Source: Myxococcales bacterium (lineage in GTDB: Bacteria; Myxococcota_A; Polyangia; Nannocystales; Nannocystaceae). From it: DNA of 64,000 nt. Within the stretch, counting starts at the first letter, position 1, and the number at the start of each line of letters is the position of its first letter. Below, piece after piece: positions 1 to 8,973 of the stretch. The position numbers and the translations under genes were made by a program. Under the pieces are notes generated by a model. It worked only from the letters and a program-made list of their open reading frames with translations, was not told where the DNA came from and did not search any database. The stretch covers positions 1 through 64,000 of the forward strand of contig JACKDW010000013.1 of NCBI GenBank assembly GCA_020633295.1, given 5' to 3'.

Positions 1-249
1 CACCTCTCGCTGCCCGCGCTCGACGTGGAAGGTGAGCGCGTCGCCGTCCTCGGTCACGCGGCCCCAGAGCGCGCTCCACTCCGAGCGCCAGTCTCGCTCC
101 TCGAGGGTGTTGAGCAGCACGCGGCAGACGAGCTCGAAGCCGCCGTCGTCCGCGACGCGGAGCTGGTACTGGCCGACGCTCGCGGGGCTGTCGGGCGGGA
201 TGATCTGGCGCGCGAAGTAGCCGCGCGCCGACGCGGCTCGACGGGTCAC
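1..249 (-). CDS. Hypothetical protein, N-terminal part (runs off the left edge)
   Basis: On the minus strand an open frame starts at a GTG at 249 and runs off the window start. It gives about 83 residues with balanced, protein-like composition, including YFARQIIPPDSPAS, QYQLRVADDGGFELVCRVLLNTL and a Trp-rich stretch. I do not recognise the family; there is no signal peptide or metal motif in the visible part. It lies about 60 bases after the stop of the EF-hand membrane protein in the same direction, so the two may be co-transcribed. The frame is open further upstream, so the start is uncertain. Confidence 0.5.
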   Translation of the reverse strand, partial: MTRRAASARGYFARQIIPPDSPASVGQYQLRVADDGGFELVCRVLLNTLEERDWRSEWSALWGRVTEDGDALTFHVERGQREV

Positions 250-309
250 GGCGGTCGACTCTACGCGCTTCGATACCAGACGAAAAGGACAGGTTCGAGC
301 TGGCCGCGA

Positions 310-1614
310 TCAGGCGTGGGTCAGCTCGCCGGTCTCGAGCAGGTGAAAGCAGTAGCGCCAGATCGGCGCGAAGCTGCGGCGGAACTCGCCCAGCGAGATG
401 TGCTCGTCGCGGTCCTCGTCGAACAGCGCGATGTAGCGCTCGACCTCGTCCTCGGGCAGACCCCACTCCACGAGCAGCACGCGCAGCTCGAAGCGGTCGA
501 GGGTCCCGGCGCCGTCGACGTCGAGCTGCTCGAACACGACGCGCGCCTGCTCGTCGGGCGTGTAGCGGCGGCGCGGGTCCACGCGCGCGCGCAGGCGGGC
601 CTGCACCGACTGCTCGCGCCACACGTGCGCGTAGAAGGCCGCGAGGTCGAAGCGGCGGCGCGCGACGAAGCGCACCAGGAACGAGCGCGTGAAGCCCTCG
701 GACGCGCCCAGCTCGGCGAGCAGCTCGCGGACCTCGTCCTCGTCGAGCGCGCCGTCGCCGTCGCGGTCGAGGCGCTGGAACACGGCGGCCGCGAGCGCGC
801 GCGAGCCCTCGACGGCCGGGGGCGCCGTCAGCCCGACCGCGTCGAGCTGCGCGCGGGTCCACAGCGTCTTGGCGACCGGGTCGACGAAGCCGGTGCGCGC
901 GCGCTCGCGGGCGAGCGCGCGCCGGTCGTCGCCGTCGCGCGCGGTCACGCGGCGCAGCCACGCGTGCAGGGCGACGAAGGCGAGCACGCAGAGGTTCCCG
1001 GCGGGGCCGAGCACCGCGGGCAGCAGCAGCAGCCCGGCGAGCAGCGTGGCGACGGTGTAGCGCGCGCGCGGGAACAGCTCGAGGCGCAGCAGCGCGTAGT
1101 AGCAGGCGCGCACCCAGACGTAGATGTTGAGCACGAGGAAGGTGCTCAGCAGCCAGAACTCAGAGCCTGGCTCGACGAGCAGGTGCGCGGCGCACCAGGC
1201 GTGCAGCGCGATCACGTAGACGTACGCGGCGTTCATCACCGGCTTGACGCCGAACACGACCGGCACCTGGTACGCGGCGCTCGGGACGTGCCCGAGCAGG
1301 GCCGCGAGCGCCGTGACGATCGCGAGCGCCGGGCTGCCGAGCGCGTAGGCGAGCAGGCCAGCCACGAGCTCGAGGCTGCCCGAGACGACGTGCGCGCGCA
1401 GGCACCAGCGCCGCGCGGGGAGCATGACGAACTTCGGGTGCGGCGGGTGCGTGTAGTGGTAGCGGAGCACGAAGACGTTGGCGATCACCGAGGCGACGCA
1501 CAGCAGCAGCGTCTGCGCGCCGTGGGACGGGCGCGCGGCGGGGTCGAGCGTCCACGCGAAGCTCACGACCATGAGCGCGACGGGGGGCAGCCAGGTGGTG
1601 AGGGCTCGGCTCAT
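310..1614 (-). CDS. Polytopic membrane protein with C-terminal EF-hands
   Basis: A 434-residue protein starting at ATG 1614. The first half (about residues 8-215) holds roughly six hydrophobic segments, so it sits in the membrane. The second half is soluble and has EF-hand loops: DRDGDGALDEDE at 283-294 (canonical), DVDGAGTLDRFE at 365-376 and DEDRDEHISLGE at 399-410 (both near-canonical). EF-hands bind calcium, so a calcium-responsive membrane protein is likely; what the membrane half does is unknown. It lies downstream of the sigma-54 activator in the same orientation and may be its target or operon partner. Confidence 0.8.
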   Translation of the reverse strand: MSRALTTWLPPVALMVVSFAWTLDPAARPSHGAQTLLLCVASVIANVFVLRYHYTHPPHPKFVMLPARRWCLRAHVVSGSLELVAGLLAYALGSPALAIVTALAALLGHVPSAAYQVPVVFGVKPVMNAAYVYVIALHAWCAAHLLVEPGSEFWLLSTFLVLNIYVWVRACYYALLRLELFPRARYTVATLLAGLLLLPAVLGPAGNLCVLAFVALHAWLRRVTARDGDDRRALARERARTGFVDPVAKTLWTRAQLDAVGLTAPPAVEGSRALAAAVFQRLDRDGDGALDEDEVRELLAELGASEGFTRSFLVRFVARRRFDLAAFYAHVWREQSVQARLRARVDPRRRYTPDEQARVVFEQLDVDGAGTLDRFELRVLLVEWGLPEDEVERYIALFDEDRDEHISLGEFRRSFAPIWRYCFHLLETGELTHA

Positions 1615-1781
1615 GACATCGCTCCGTGCGCGCGGCCAGCCCGGCTGGCCGCGTCGCGTCGCATTGTTTCAGAGGCCCGCGGGCGCCAGCGACGTCCGCG
1701 GGTCCGCGGGGGCGCGGGAGCACGCGATCGCGCGCGCGCTGCCGCGTGCGACGCGGTGTCGGCCAGGCGCGCCTGCGACCG

Positions 1782-3370
1782 CTACGGCGACGCGCGCCCG
1801 CGAGCCCGAGCTTCTTGAGGCGGCTCTGCAGCGTCGTCGGCTTGAGCCCGACGAGCGCCGCGGCGCCGTCCGGGCCGTAGATCTTGCCGTCGACGCGCGC
1901 GAGCGCCCGCGTGAAGTAGGCCCGCTGCGCGTCGTCGAAGCTCGGGAACGGCCCGCCGCGGTCGGGCGCGTCGACGGCAAGATCGTCGCGTGGGGCCGCG
2001 GCCTGATCGCCACGAGGCCCGCGCGCGCTAGCGAGGAACGAGACGTGTCGGCGCTCGATCGTGCCGTGGCCGCAGAGGATCGTCGCGCGCTCGAGCGCGT
2101 TGACGAGCTCGCGGACGTTGCCGGGCCAGTCGTGCGCGCGCAGCAGCGCGAGCGCGGGCGGGCTCACGGTCCACGGACCGCGGCCGGTCCGGCGCGCGAT
2201 GTCGACGAGGATGTCGCGGGTCAGGTGGTCGAGGTCCTGCAGGCGTGCGCGCAGGGGCGGGATCGTGAGCGGGAAGCCGGCGAGGCGGTAGTAGAGGTCC
2301 TCGCGGAAGTCGCCCGCCGCGGCCGCGTCGCGCAGGTCGACGTGCGAGGCGGCGATCACCCGCACGTCGACGTGCACCGTCTTGTCGGAGCCGACCGGTT
2401 CGAACGCGCCCTCCTGCAGCACGCGCAGCAGCTTGCTCTGGGCCGAGAGGCTCATGTCGCCGATCTCGTCGAGCAGCAGCGTGCCGCGGTGCGCGATCTG
2501 AAAGCGACCTCGACGCTCGCGCGCGGCCCCCGAGAACGCGCCGCGCACGTGGCCGAACAGCTCGCTCTCGATCAGGTTCTCGGGCAGCGCCGCGCAGTTG
2601 AGCTTGACGAAGGGGGCGCGCGCGCGCGCGCTCCAGGCGTGCAGCGCCTTGGCGAGCACCTCCTTGCCGCTGCCGGTCTCGCCCTGGATCAGCACGGGCA
2701 GGTTGGCGAGCGCGACCTGCCGCGCCGTGCGGACGAGCGCCTGCATGGCCGGGGACGCGCTGCGCTCGAGCTGCTCGATCGCCCAGTCGGACGAGCCGAC
2801 CTCCTGCTGGAGGAGCTGGTTCTCGCCCTGCAGCTGCGCGCGCAGGCGCGCGAGCGCGCGCGCCTGCGCGGCGAACATCATCGCCAGGCTGACGATCTGC
2901 CCGTAGACGCCGGCGAGCTGCACCGCGTCCTGGCGGTACACGCCGCAGGTGGTGCGGTCGAGCGTGATGATCCCGAGCCCGCGATCGGCCGCGAACAGCG
3001 GCACGACCATGCACGAGTGCCCGGGCGGGAGGTCGAGCACGCCGTCGTAGGGGTCGCCCTCGTCGCTGTGGTGGTGATGCTCCTCGAGCGGGATCGGGCG
3101 GCGCAGCTCGAGCGCGCGGCGGATGGTCGGGTGCGCGGCGAGCTCGAGCTGGTGCGCGCGCACGCGGTCGTCGGCGAGCGGACCCTCGGCCGCGAGCGCG
3201 GTCAGGCGCGCGCCCCGGAGCTCGTAGATGACCGCGAGGTCGTAGCTGATGACGTCGCGCAGCGACGCGAGCGCGCCGCGCATGACGTCGCGCAGCGCCT
3301 CGGGCTGGCTGGCGAGCTCGGCCAGGCGGTTGAGGTCGCGGGCGTGATCGAGGGCGGGGGAGTCCGGCAT
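1782..3370 (-). CDS. Sigma-54-dependent transcriptional activator (GAF-AAA+-Fis type)
   Basis: The protein starts at ATG 3370. Residues about 20-170 form a GAF-like sensor. The AAA+ domain has Walker A GETGSGKE (230-237), the sigma-54 contact loop as GAFSGA (278-283, a variant of GAFTGA) and Walker B LLLDEIGD (298-305). A Fis-type helix-turn-helix follows, ending in TTLQSRLKKLGL (512-523). This is an FhlA/NtrC-family enhancer-binding protein that opens promoters bound by RNA polymerase-sigma54 in response to a small-molecule signal. After the HTH the same frame stays open to 1160 with Arg/Pro-rich nonsense that overlaps the next gene; a one-base shift at the GC run near 1800 would end it at TAG 1782, which I consider the likelier terminus. 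It is divergent from the methyltransferase, with about 105 bases between starts. Confidence 0.85.
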
Positions 3371-3475
3371 GGGACCCGACGACCATATCTCGACCCCGCG
3401 CGAAGTCCAGCGGGCCCGCGGCGCGTCAGCGATCGCGGAGCGCGACGACGCGTCGTGATGCTGCGATGCTGCGCC

Positions 3476-4231
3476 ATGCGCCTGTACAGCGAATTCGCCG
3501 ACTGGTTCCACCTGCTCACCGCGCCGGAGGACTACGCCGAGGAGGCCGCGCGCTACGTCGAGGTGATGCGCGCCCGCACGCGGCGACCGCTTCGCCGCGT
3601 GCTCGAGCTGGGGGCCGGCGGCGGCAACAACGCGCTGTTCATGAAGCGGGAGTTCACGCTGACGCTCACCGACGTCTCGCCGCAGATGCTGAGCCAGAGC
3701 CGGCGGATCAACCCCGAGTGCGAACATGTCGTTGGGGACATGCGAAGCCTGCGGCTCGAGCGAGAGTTCGACGCCGTGTTCGTGCACGACGCGATCATGT
3801 ACGCGACGCGCGAGGAGGAGCTGCGCGCGACGCTGGAGACCGCCGCGCTGCACTGCGCGCCCGGGGGCGTGGTCGTGGCCGTGCCGGACTACGTGCTCGA
3901 GACCTACGCGCCCTTCGCCGCGCACGGCGGGCACGACGACGCGCACGCGGACCGCGGGCTCCGCTACCTCGAGTGGGTGTGGATGCCCGAACCTGAAAGC
4001 GGCGTCGCGCGCGTCGAGTTCGTGCTGACGCTGCGCGAGGGCGAGGACGTGCGCGTCGAGCACGAGTCGCAGCGCTTCGGCGTGTTCCCGCGGGCGACCT
4101 GGATCCGCTTCTTCGGCGAGCTCGGCCTGGAGGTGCACGAGGAGCGCGGCGTGTCGTGGACCCCGGGCCCCAACGGGCCCGAACCGGACTGTCAGGTCGT
4201 GTTCGCCGGTGTGCGACCCGAGACCCCGTGA
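3476..4231 (+). CDS. Class I SAM-dependent methyltransferase
   Basis: A 251-residue protein starting at ATG 3476 (an in-frame ATG also lies at 3458). Motif I is VLELGAGGGNN at about residues 42-52, the acidic residue ending beta-2 lies in LTLTDVSP (63-70), and motif II/III is VVGDMRSL (85-92), all standard for a Rossmann-fold SAM methyltransferase. The substrate cannot be told. The C-terminal half (EWVWMPEPE, FVLTLREGE, HEESQRF-like strands) resembles small-molecule methyltransferases rather than RNA enzymes. One perfect copy of the ATGTC-N6-GACAT palindrome (3726-3741) lies inside this gene and encodes part of HVVGDM, so here it is translated in frame. Confidence 0.85.
   Translation: MRLYSEFADWFHLLTAPEDYAEEAARYVEVMRARTRRPLRRVLELGAGGGNNALFMKREFTLTLTDVSPQMLSQSRRINPECEHVVGDMRSLRLEREFDAVFVHDAIMYATREEELRATLETAALHCAPGGVVVAVPDYVLETYAPFAAHGGHDDAHADRGLRYLEWVWMPEPESGVARVEFVLTLREGEDVRVEHESQRFGVFPRATWIRFFGELGLEVHEERGVSWTPGPNGPEPDCQVVFAGVRPETP
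3726..3741. repeat. Palindrome ATGTC-GTTGGG-GACAT (intragenic copy)
   Basis: A perfect ATGTC-N6-GACAT palindrome inside the methyltransferase gene. It is identical over 17 bases, including the following G, to the copy at 13204. Confidence 0.6.
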
Positions 4232-4410
4232 GCCCGCGTCGCCGTCCGACGGCCGCAGAACGTCGATCGCGTCCCGCTGCTGCGCGTTCGCGGTGCGGCG
4301 CGCGTGCGCGTGTGTACGGCGGGCGGGCCTCCGCGCGGACATGTGGGAGACGGTTTTTTTGCCCGCTGGGCCGCGAATTCGCGGCGATCGTGATCCTTTG
4401 CGAAGCCCGT

Positions 4411-4429
4411 GGACACTACCAAGATGTCC
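4411..4429. promoter_or_regulatory. Inverted repeat GGACA-N9-TGTCC upstream of a small gene
   Basis: GGACA at 4411-4415 and TGTCC at 4425-4429 form an inverted repeat about 75 bases before the start at 4505. The half-sites are the same words as in the dispersed palindrome but in the opposite order. It could be an operator for the downstream gene; this is an inference from position and symmetry only. Confidence 0.3.
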
Positions 4430-4504
4430 GCCGCTGGCGCCGCAGGTCGTGATCGGAGCGTCCGTTCACCGTCGCGACGCCGCGAGCGACCGGAGTAGCT
4501 CGCC

Positions 4505-4909
4505 ATGTCCTCGCTTCCCTACGACTCCTCGCTGATGCGCGTCCCCTCGTACACCCCGGAGGTCCGGGGCGCGTCCGCGCGCTGCGGCGCGACCCGGCCG
4601 CTGGTGTTCGAGTTCGGCGTCCCCGGGGCGCGGCCGGAGGAGACCCGGAACCTCGTCGTGCGGATCAGCGGCGCGGATGGCGTTGAGGACATGTCGGTGG
4701 AGTGCTCGATCAACGCGCAGGAGACCCGGATCAGCTTCCGCATGCCGACGCCCGCGCCCGGGGCGCTGGAGGCCGCGGCCGCGCGCGCGGTGACCAAGAC
4801 GCGCGCGCTCGACGTCGACGCGCAGCTCCTCTCGGAGCAGCCGCGGCCGCGTCGCCGCTGGAGCCGGCGGCCGCGCTTGCCGACGCCGCCGGTGTGGCGC
4901 GACGAGTAG
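4505..4909 (+). CDS. Hypothetical protein, 134 aa
   Basis: It starts at ATG 4505 behind a weak GAGTAG-like ribosome site. The middle alternates like beta-strands (LVFEFGVP, NLVVRISG, VECSINAQETRISFRM), and the C-terminus is very basic (PRPRRRWSRRPR). There is no signal peptide or recognised motif. It contains a near-copy of the palindrome (ATGGC-GTTGAG-GACAT, 4677-4692). I do not recognise the family. It points toward the end of the CHAT gene, with 16 bases between the two stops. Confidence 0.55.
   Translation: MSSLPYDSSLMRVPSYTPEVRGASARCGATRPLVFEFGVPGARPEETRNLVVRISGADGVEDMSVECSINAQETRISFRMPTPAPGALEAAAARAVTKTRALDVDAQLLSEQPRPRRRWSRRPRLPTPPVWRDE
4677..4692. repeat. Variant palindrome ATGGC-GTTGAG-GACAT
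   Basis: With the next G it matches 15 of 17 bases of the copies at 3726 and 13204. It lies within the small gene at 4505 and encodes part of DGVEDM. Confidence 0.4.
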
Positions 4910-4925
4910 CCGCGCGCGGCCCTGG

Positions 4926-6050
4926 CTAGCGACGCAGGCGCAGCGCCCGGCTCCGGGGCGCGAGCTCGCGGAGCAGCTCGAACTCCTCGTCCCAGAACGC
5001 GTCGCTCAGGTCGATGTCCGCCGCGTCGGCGCGCAGGAGCGAGCGCTCGAAAAACTTGATCGCGGTCGCGTGATCGCCTTGCTGGTAGTAGAGCGACGCG
5101 AGCGCGAGGCAGCAGTCGAGCTCCTCCTCGGGGCGCTCGTCGCCGTCGACCAGCGCGAGCGCGCGGCGGAGCGCGCGGGTGGCCTCGTCGAGTCGATCCA
5201 GATCGCGGTACGTCCTGCCGAGCTCCGCCCGGTAGCGCTGCTCGCCGTCGGAGCCGTCGGTCGCGCGCCCGAGCTCGCCCGCGCGCTCGAGCACCGTGAG
5301 CGCCGCGGCGAACTCCTCGCGCGCGTTGTGGCAGGCGGCGGTCCCGACGGCGCACGCGAGCTGATCGTCCTCGTCGCCCACCTCGCGCGCGAGCTCGAGC
5401 GCGCGCGCGAACAACGGGCGCGCGGCCTCGTAGTCCTCGGCGGCGGCCAGGTTGTTCGCGAGCCCGCTGCGGGCGAGCAGCTCATCCCGGGGCGAGGGGT
5501 GGCGCGCGAGCAGCTCGAGCGCGCGTCGGTAGTGACGGGTGGCGTCGTCGTGCTCGCCGCGGTCGTGATGGTAGTAGCCGAGCCAGCGGAGCAGCCGGAT
5601 CTGGTCGACGTGGTCGTCGAGCGCCTCGTAGCCGCGCGCGGCCAGGCGCGCGTGCTCGTAGCCCTCGTCGAGCCGCTCGCGCGCGATGCAGACGGCGAGC
5701 AGCCCGTCGTGCGCCCAGGCGCGGAGCCGCTGGTGGCGCGCGCTCGGCTCGAGGGCCGCGAGCAGCCCCTCGAGCAGCGCGCGCGCGCGCTCGTATTTCC
5801 CTTGTGACAGGTAGCTCTGGGCCAGCGACGCGCGCGCGCTCGCGGCCTCCTCGCGGCGCCCGAGCGCCTCGTACAGCGCCGCCGCGCGCTCGAGCTGCGC
5901 GGCGCGTTCGGGCGCGTCATCCGGGTAGGCGCTCGCGGCCAGCTCGCGCGCGGCGGCCTCGGCCTCGCGTCGCTCGAGCTTCTGGCTGATCGCGATCGCG
6001 TCGTCGAGCGCCGCGCGGGCGCTCTCGTGATCGCCGAGCGCGAGGTGCAC
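4926..6050 (-). CDS. TPR-rich C-terminal part of the CHAT/NB-ARC protein
   Basis: An uninterrupted 374-residue frame made almost entirely of tetratricopeptide repeats, for example LGDHESARAALDDAIAIS, ALGRREEAASARASLAQSYL, DRGEHDDATRHYRRALELL and QQGDHATAIKFFERSLLRA. It ends in an Arg-rich tail. TPRs form a superhelix for protein binding and in STAND proteins usually act as the sensor. The upstream sequence (6050-6370) continues the repeats but jumps frame every few dozen bases, so this is best read as the last third of the protein that begins at 8973, not a free-standing gene. It could in principle be translated alone from the ATG at 6050. Confidence 0.65.
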   Translation of the reverse strand: MHLALGDHESARAALDDAIAISQKLERREAEAAARELAASAYPDDAPERAAQLERAAALYEALGRREEAASARASLAQSYLSQGKYERARALLEGLLAALEPSARHQRLRAWAHDGLLAVCIARERLDEGYEHARLAARGYEALDDHVDQIRLLRWLGYYHHDRGEHDDATRHYRRALELLARHPSPRDELLARSGLANNLAAAEDYEAARPLFARALELAREVGDEDDQLACAVGTAACHNAREEFAAALTVLERAGELGRATDGSDGEQRYRAELGRTYRDLDRLDEATRALRRALALVDGDERPEEELDCCLALASLYYQQGDHATAIKFFERSLLRADAADIDLSDAFWDEEFELLRELAPRSRALRLRR

Positions 6051-6352
6051 GTGCGCGAGATCGACGAGGTCCCTCGCTCCCGCGACCGCGTCCTAAGCTC
6101 GACGTGCAGGCTCAGCGCGCGCTCGAGCATGACGAGCGCGCCGCGGGGTCGTCGAGCGTCTGCAGCGCGGCCGAGCTTGCTGCGCGCCGCGGCCTCGATG
6201 TTGCGGCGCCGCGGCGGCAGCGCTCGAGCGCCTCCTCGAGCGCGCGCGCGCGTCCTCGGTCGCTCCAGGCCGAGCAGCGCGCTCCCGAGGCCGACGAGCG
6301 CCTCCGCGCGCTGCTCGGCGTCGTCGTCGCGGCGCGCGGCCGCGAGCGCTCT

Positions 6353-7360
6353 TCATGTCGCGCGAGCGCGCTCGAGCTCCCCGCGCGCGCGGTAGCAGGA
6401 GCCCAGCACGTTGAGGTCGAAGGCCTCGCCCGCGCGCGCCCCGACGCGCTCGCGCAGCGCGACGCAGCGCTCGATCAGCGTCGTCGCCTCGTCGTGGTCG
6501 CCGAGCGACGCGCGCGCGTAGGCCAGCGCGCCGAGCACCCTGACGCGATCTGGGGTCTCGTCGCGCGTGACCGCGAGCGCCTCCTCGAGACGCGCGCGCG
6601 CGCGCTCGAACGACCCGAGCTGCGCGTGACCCCAGCCGGCGCGTCGTAGCCAGCGCGCGCGCGTCGAGTCGGGGAGGGGGGCCGCGAGCAGGCGCTCCGC
6701 CAGCGCGGTCAGCGGCGCGTGGAGACCTCGCGCGAGCAGCCCGTCGTAGAGCGCCTCGAGCCAGGGGGTGACGCCCTCGGGGTCGGCCTGGAGATCGCCG
6801 TAGACCGTCGCGAGCCGCGCGGCGCGTCGTTCGGGGCTGTCGCCCAGGACATGCTCTACGAGCCGCGCCCGTTGACGCGCGGCGCGCTCGTCGACGCCGG
6901 GGCGCGCGCGGACGAGGCGGCGCACGAAGGGGCACAGCGTCCACGGGCGGGGCGCCGAGAACCGGTGCACGACGAGGGACAGGCGCGATAGCAGCTCGAG
7001 CTGCGGCGCGCCGCCGGCCTCGATCGCCGCGAGCTCGGCGACGCGGGCCGCGGTCGCGGGCCGGGGCACACCGCGAGCGACTCGAGCGCGGCGATCGACG
7101 CGGCGTGGTCGTCGACGCTGGCCTGGACGACCGCGCGCACGCCGAAGCTCGTCCGGCGCGCGCCCGTCGGCCGAGGCCGCCAGGCGCTCGACGGCGGCCT
7201 CGGCGTCAGCGAGCCGCGCCGCGACTGCTCCGCGAGCGGACGCAGCGCGCGTGGGAGCCCGCCGACGTAGTCGATCAGCGCGTCGATCGAGGCGTCGGCG
7301 GTGGCGCGGAGCCGCGGCGCGTGCTCGCGGAGGTAGGCGCGCGCCGCCTCGCGCGGCCAA
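6353..7360 (-). pseudogene. Middle part of the CHAT/NB-ARC/TPR protein (frame-broken)
   Basis: From about 7066 down to 6353 this frame reads sensibly: AELAAIEAGGAPQLELLSRL, HRFSAPRPWTLCPFVRRLVRA, then TPR units such as GHAQLGSFERARARLEEALAV and LGDHDEATTLIERCVALRERV. Between 7231 and 7138 it also supplies AVAARLADAEAAVERLAAS, while the piece between (about 7140-7080, VRAVVQASVDDHAASIAALESL) sits in the frame of the N-terminal part. Frame changes therefore fall near 7225, 7140, 7070 and at the 6353 stop. The protein path is the winged-helix and linker region after the NTPase followed by the first TPRs. Confidence 0.6.
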
Positions 7361-8973
7361 CCCGTCAGCGTCACGGCCCGCGGCGTCACGGGCAGCGCGT
7401 AGCGCAGATCGACCGAGCGCGAGATCAGGATCGCCTTGCCGCGCCCCTCCGGCAGCGGCAGACGCTCGGGGTCGACCGGCGCGCGCAGGCCGTCGATGAC
7501 GAGCAGCCCGGGCCGCTCGGCGCGCGCGAGCTGCTCGCGCAGCCGCGCCGCGGCGGTACCTGGCGCAAGGGACCTGTCACTCGAGGCTCGCGTCGCGCGC
7601 CTGAGCTCGTCGTCGAGCGCGCGCCCGTCGAGCCAGCGCGCGCCGCCCGGGAACTGGCGGCGCGCGGCCTCGCCGGCCACGAACTGCCGCACGAGCGCCG
7701 TCTTGCCGACGCCGGCGGGGCCGATCACCGCTACGCACGACGACCCAGGCTCCGCGAGCGCGCGCTCGAGCTCCGCGAGCGCCTCGTCACGCCCGAGGAA
7801 GAACGGATCGCGCGCGGCCGGCCGCGCGTCGGGGCCCTCGTAGTTGACCGCGGGGGCCGGGGCGACTTCGTCCTCGTCCTCGTCCTCGCGACCACGCTCC
7901 GGCGCCGCCGAGAACAGCTGCAGCGTCGCCCACTCGAACGGGCGCTCGTCGCTCTCGAGGGCCTGACGCGCGAGCTCGACGGCGTCGTCGAGACGCTCGA
8001 GCCCGCCCCGCAGGCCGCGGTACAGCGCGCGCGTCATCGCGATCGAGCCGAGCTTCGACAGCGGGAAGCGCGAGCCGATCACCGCCGGGATGCCGACGCA
8101 GTGCAGCTCGAGCGCGAGCCCGCCGAGCTGGCTCCCCATCGCGCCGGGGTCGGCGCTCGAGCAGACCGAGAGCACCACGAGCTCGAGGGACTCGCGATGG
8201 CGGTACATCCGGCGCGTGAACTCGGCGACGTCCACCGCCGACTGCCCCTCGCCGTCGTCGCGCGCGAGCCCGAGGCCGATCCCGCCGCCCGCGCGCACGC
8301 CGTGGCACAGCACGTGGAGGAGGCGCACCGGCTCGTCACGCGCTTCGGCCTCGTCGAGCGTCGCGGCGAGGCGGTCGAGGCTGACGTTGGCGAGCACGTC
8401 GCGCGCCGGATCGAAGGGCGCGAGCCAGGGCAGCTCCGCGTCCATGAGCGCGGCGACGTGCTCGGCGTGGGGGACCGGATCGTGCGCGGGCTCGGCCCAG
8501 ACGAGCAGCGCGCGGCCGCGCGCGCCGCTCGAGCGCGTCGCCGCGGTCACGCCCGGCCAGCGGTACCGCAGCACCACGCCGGGCAGCAGGCCGATCGGCT
8601 GCCCCGCGCGCTCGAGCGTCATCAGCTCGAGGGGCAGCGCGTACAGCTCCTGAGCCATCGACGTGATCAGCAGCCGCGCGCGTGCGCCCGCGCCCGAGAC
8701 CTCGAGGATGCGCGCCTCGTCGGCGTCCCACTCGACATCGTCGAGGAACGCGCGGATCTCGCGACCGAGCGCGCGGACCTCCTCCGGCGTCAGCTCGTTG
8801 CGATACAGCCGATACAGCTGATCGAGGCGCTCGCGCGTCCAGTTGAAGGTCGCGGACGCGTACACGCCCCGCGGCAGCCGGCGCAGGTACTCCTGCTCGC
8901 CGAGCCGAACCTCGCGGGAGGCCTCGGCGTTGCGGGACCGGACAAATTCGAGCTCGATGATCGGTGTGCTCAC
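6856..8973 (-). CDS. CHAT protease-NB-ARC NTPase, N-terminal part
   Basis: It starts at ATG 8973. Residues about 85-350 are a CHAT (caspase-like, clan CD) peptidase: the likely catalytic His224 is in LLHVLCHG and Cys271 in VVLSVCSS, followed by the typical IPAVIGSRFPLS strand. An acidic linker (EDEDEDE) leads to a STAND/NB-ARC ATPase with Walker A GPAGVGKT (418-425) and Walker B LLVIDG (490-495). The product reads cleanly to about residue 580 (near 7225) and then goes out of frame; past that the same frame only returns briefly. With the downstream pieces the intact protein would be about 1,340 residues. CHAT-STAND-TPR proteins are usually linked to self/non-self conflict or regulated cell death, but no partner gene or cleavage target is visible here. 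Confidence 0.8.
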   Translation of the reverse strand: MSTPIIELEFVRSRNAEASREVRLGEQEYLRRLPRGVYASATFNWTRERLDQLYRLYRNELTPEEVRALGREIRAFLDDVEWDADEARILEVSGAGARARLLITSMAQELYALPLELMTLERAGQPIGLLPGVVLRYRWPGVTAATRSSGARGRALLVWAEPAHDPVPHAEHVAALMDAELPWLAPFDPARDVLANVSLDRLAATLDEAEARDEPVRLLHVLCHGVRAGGGIGLGLARDDGEGQSAVDVAEFTRRMYRHRESLELVVLSVCSSADPGAMGSQLGGLALELHCVGIPAVIGSRFPLSKLGSIAMTRALYRGLRGGLERLDDAVELARQALESDERPFEWATLQLFSAAPERGREDEDEDEVAPAPAVNYEGPDARPAARDPFFLGRDEALAELERALAEPGSSCVAVIGPAGVGKTALVRQFVAGEAARRQFPGGARWLDGRALDDELRRATRASSDRSLAPGTAAARLREQLARAERPGLLVIDGLRAPVDPERLPLPEGRGKAILISRSVDLRYALPVTPRAVTLTGWPREAARAYLREHAPRLRATADASIDALIDYVGGLPRALRPLAEQSRRGSLTPRPPSSAWRPRPTGARRTSFGVRAVVQASVDDHAASIAALESLAVCPGPRPRPASPSSRRSRPAARRSSSCYRACPSSCTGSRRPARGRCAPSCAASSARAPASTSAPRVNGRGS

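Noticed and set aside
230..310. GGTTCGAGC, resembling a tRNA T-loop
   Set aside because: No matching acceptor, D or anticodon stems around it.
25..1818. An open plus-strand frame of about 600 codons over the first genes
   Set aside because: Antisense to the EF-hand membrane protein, with Arg/Ala/Glu-rich composition.
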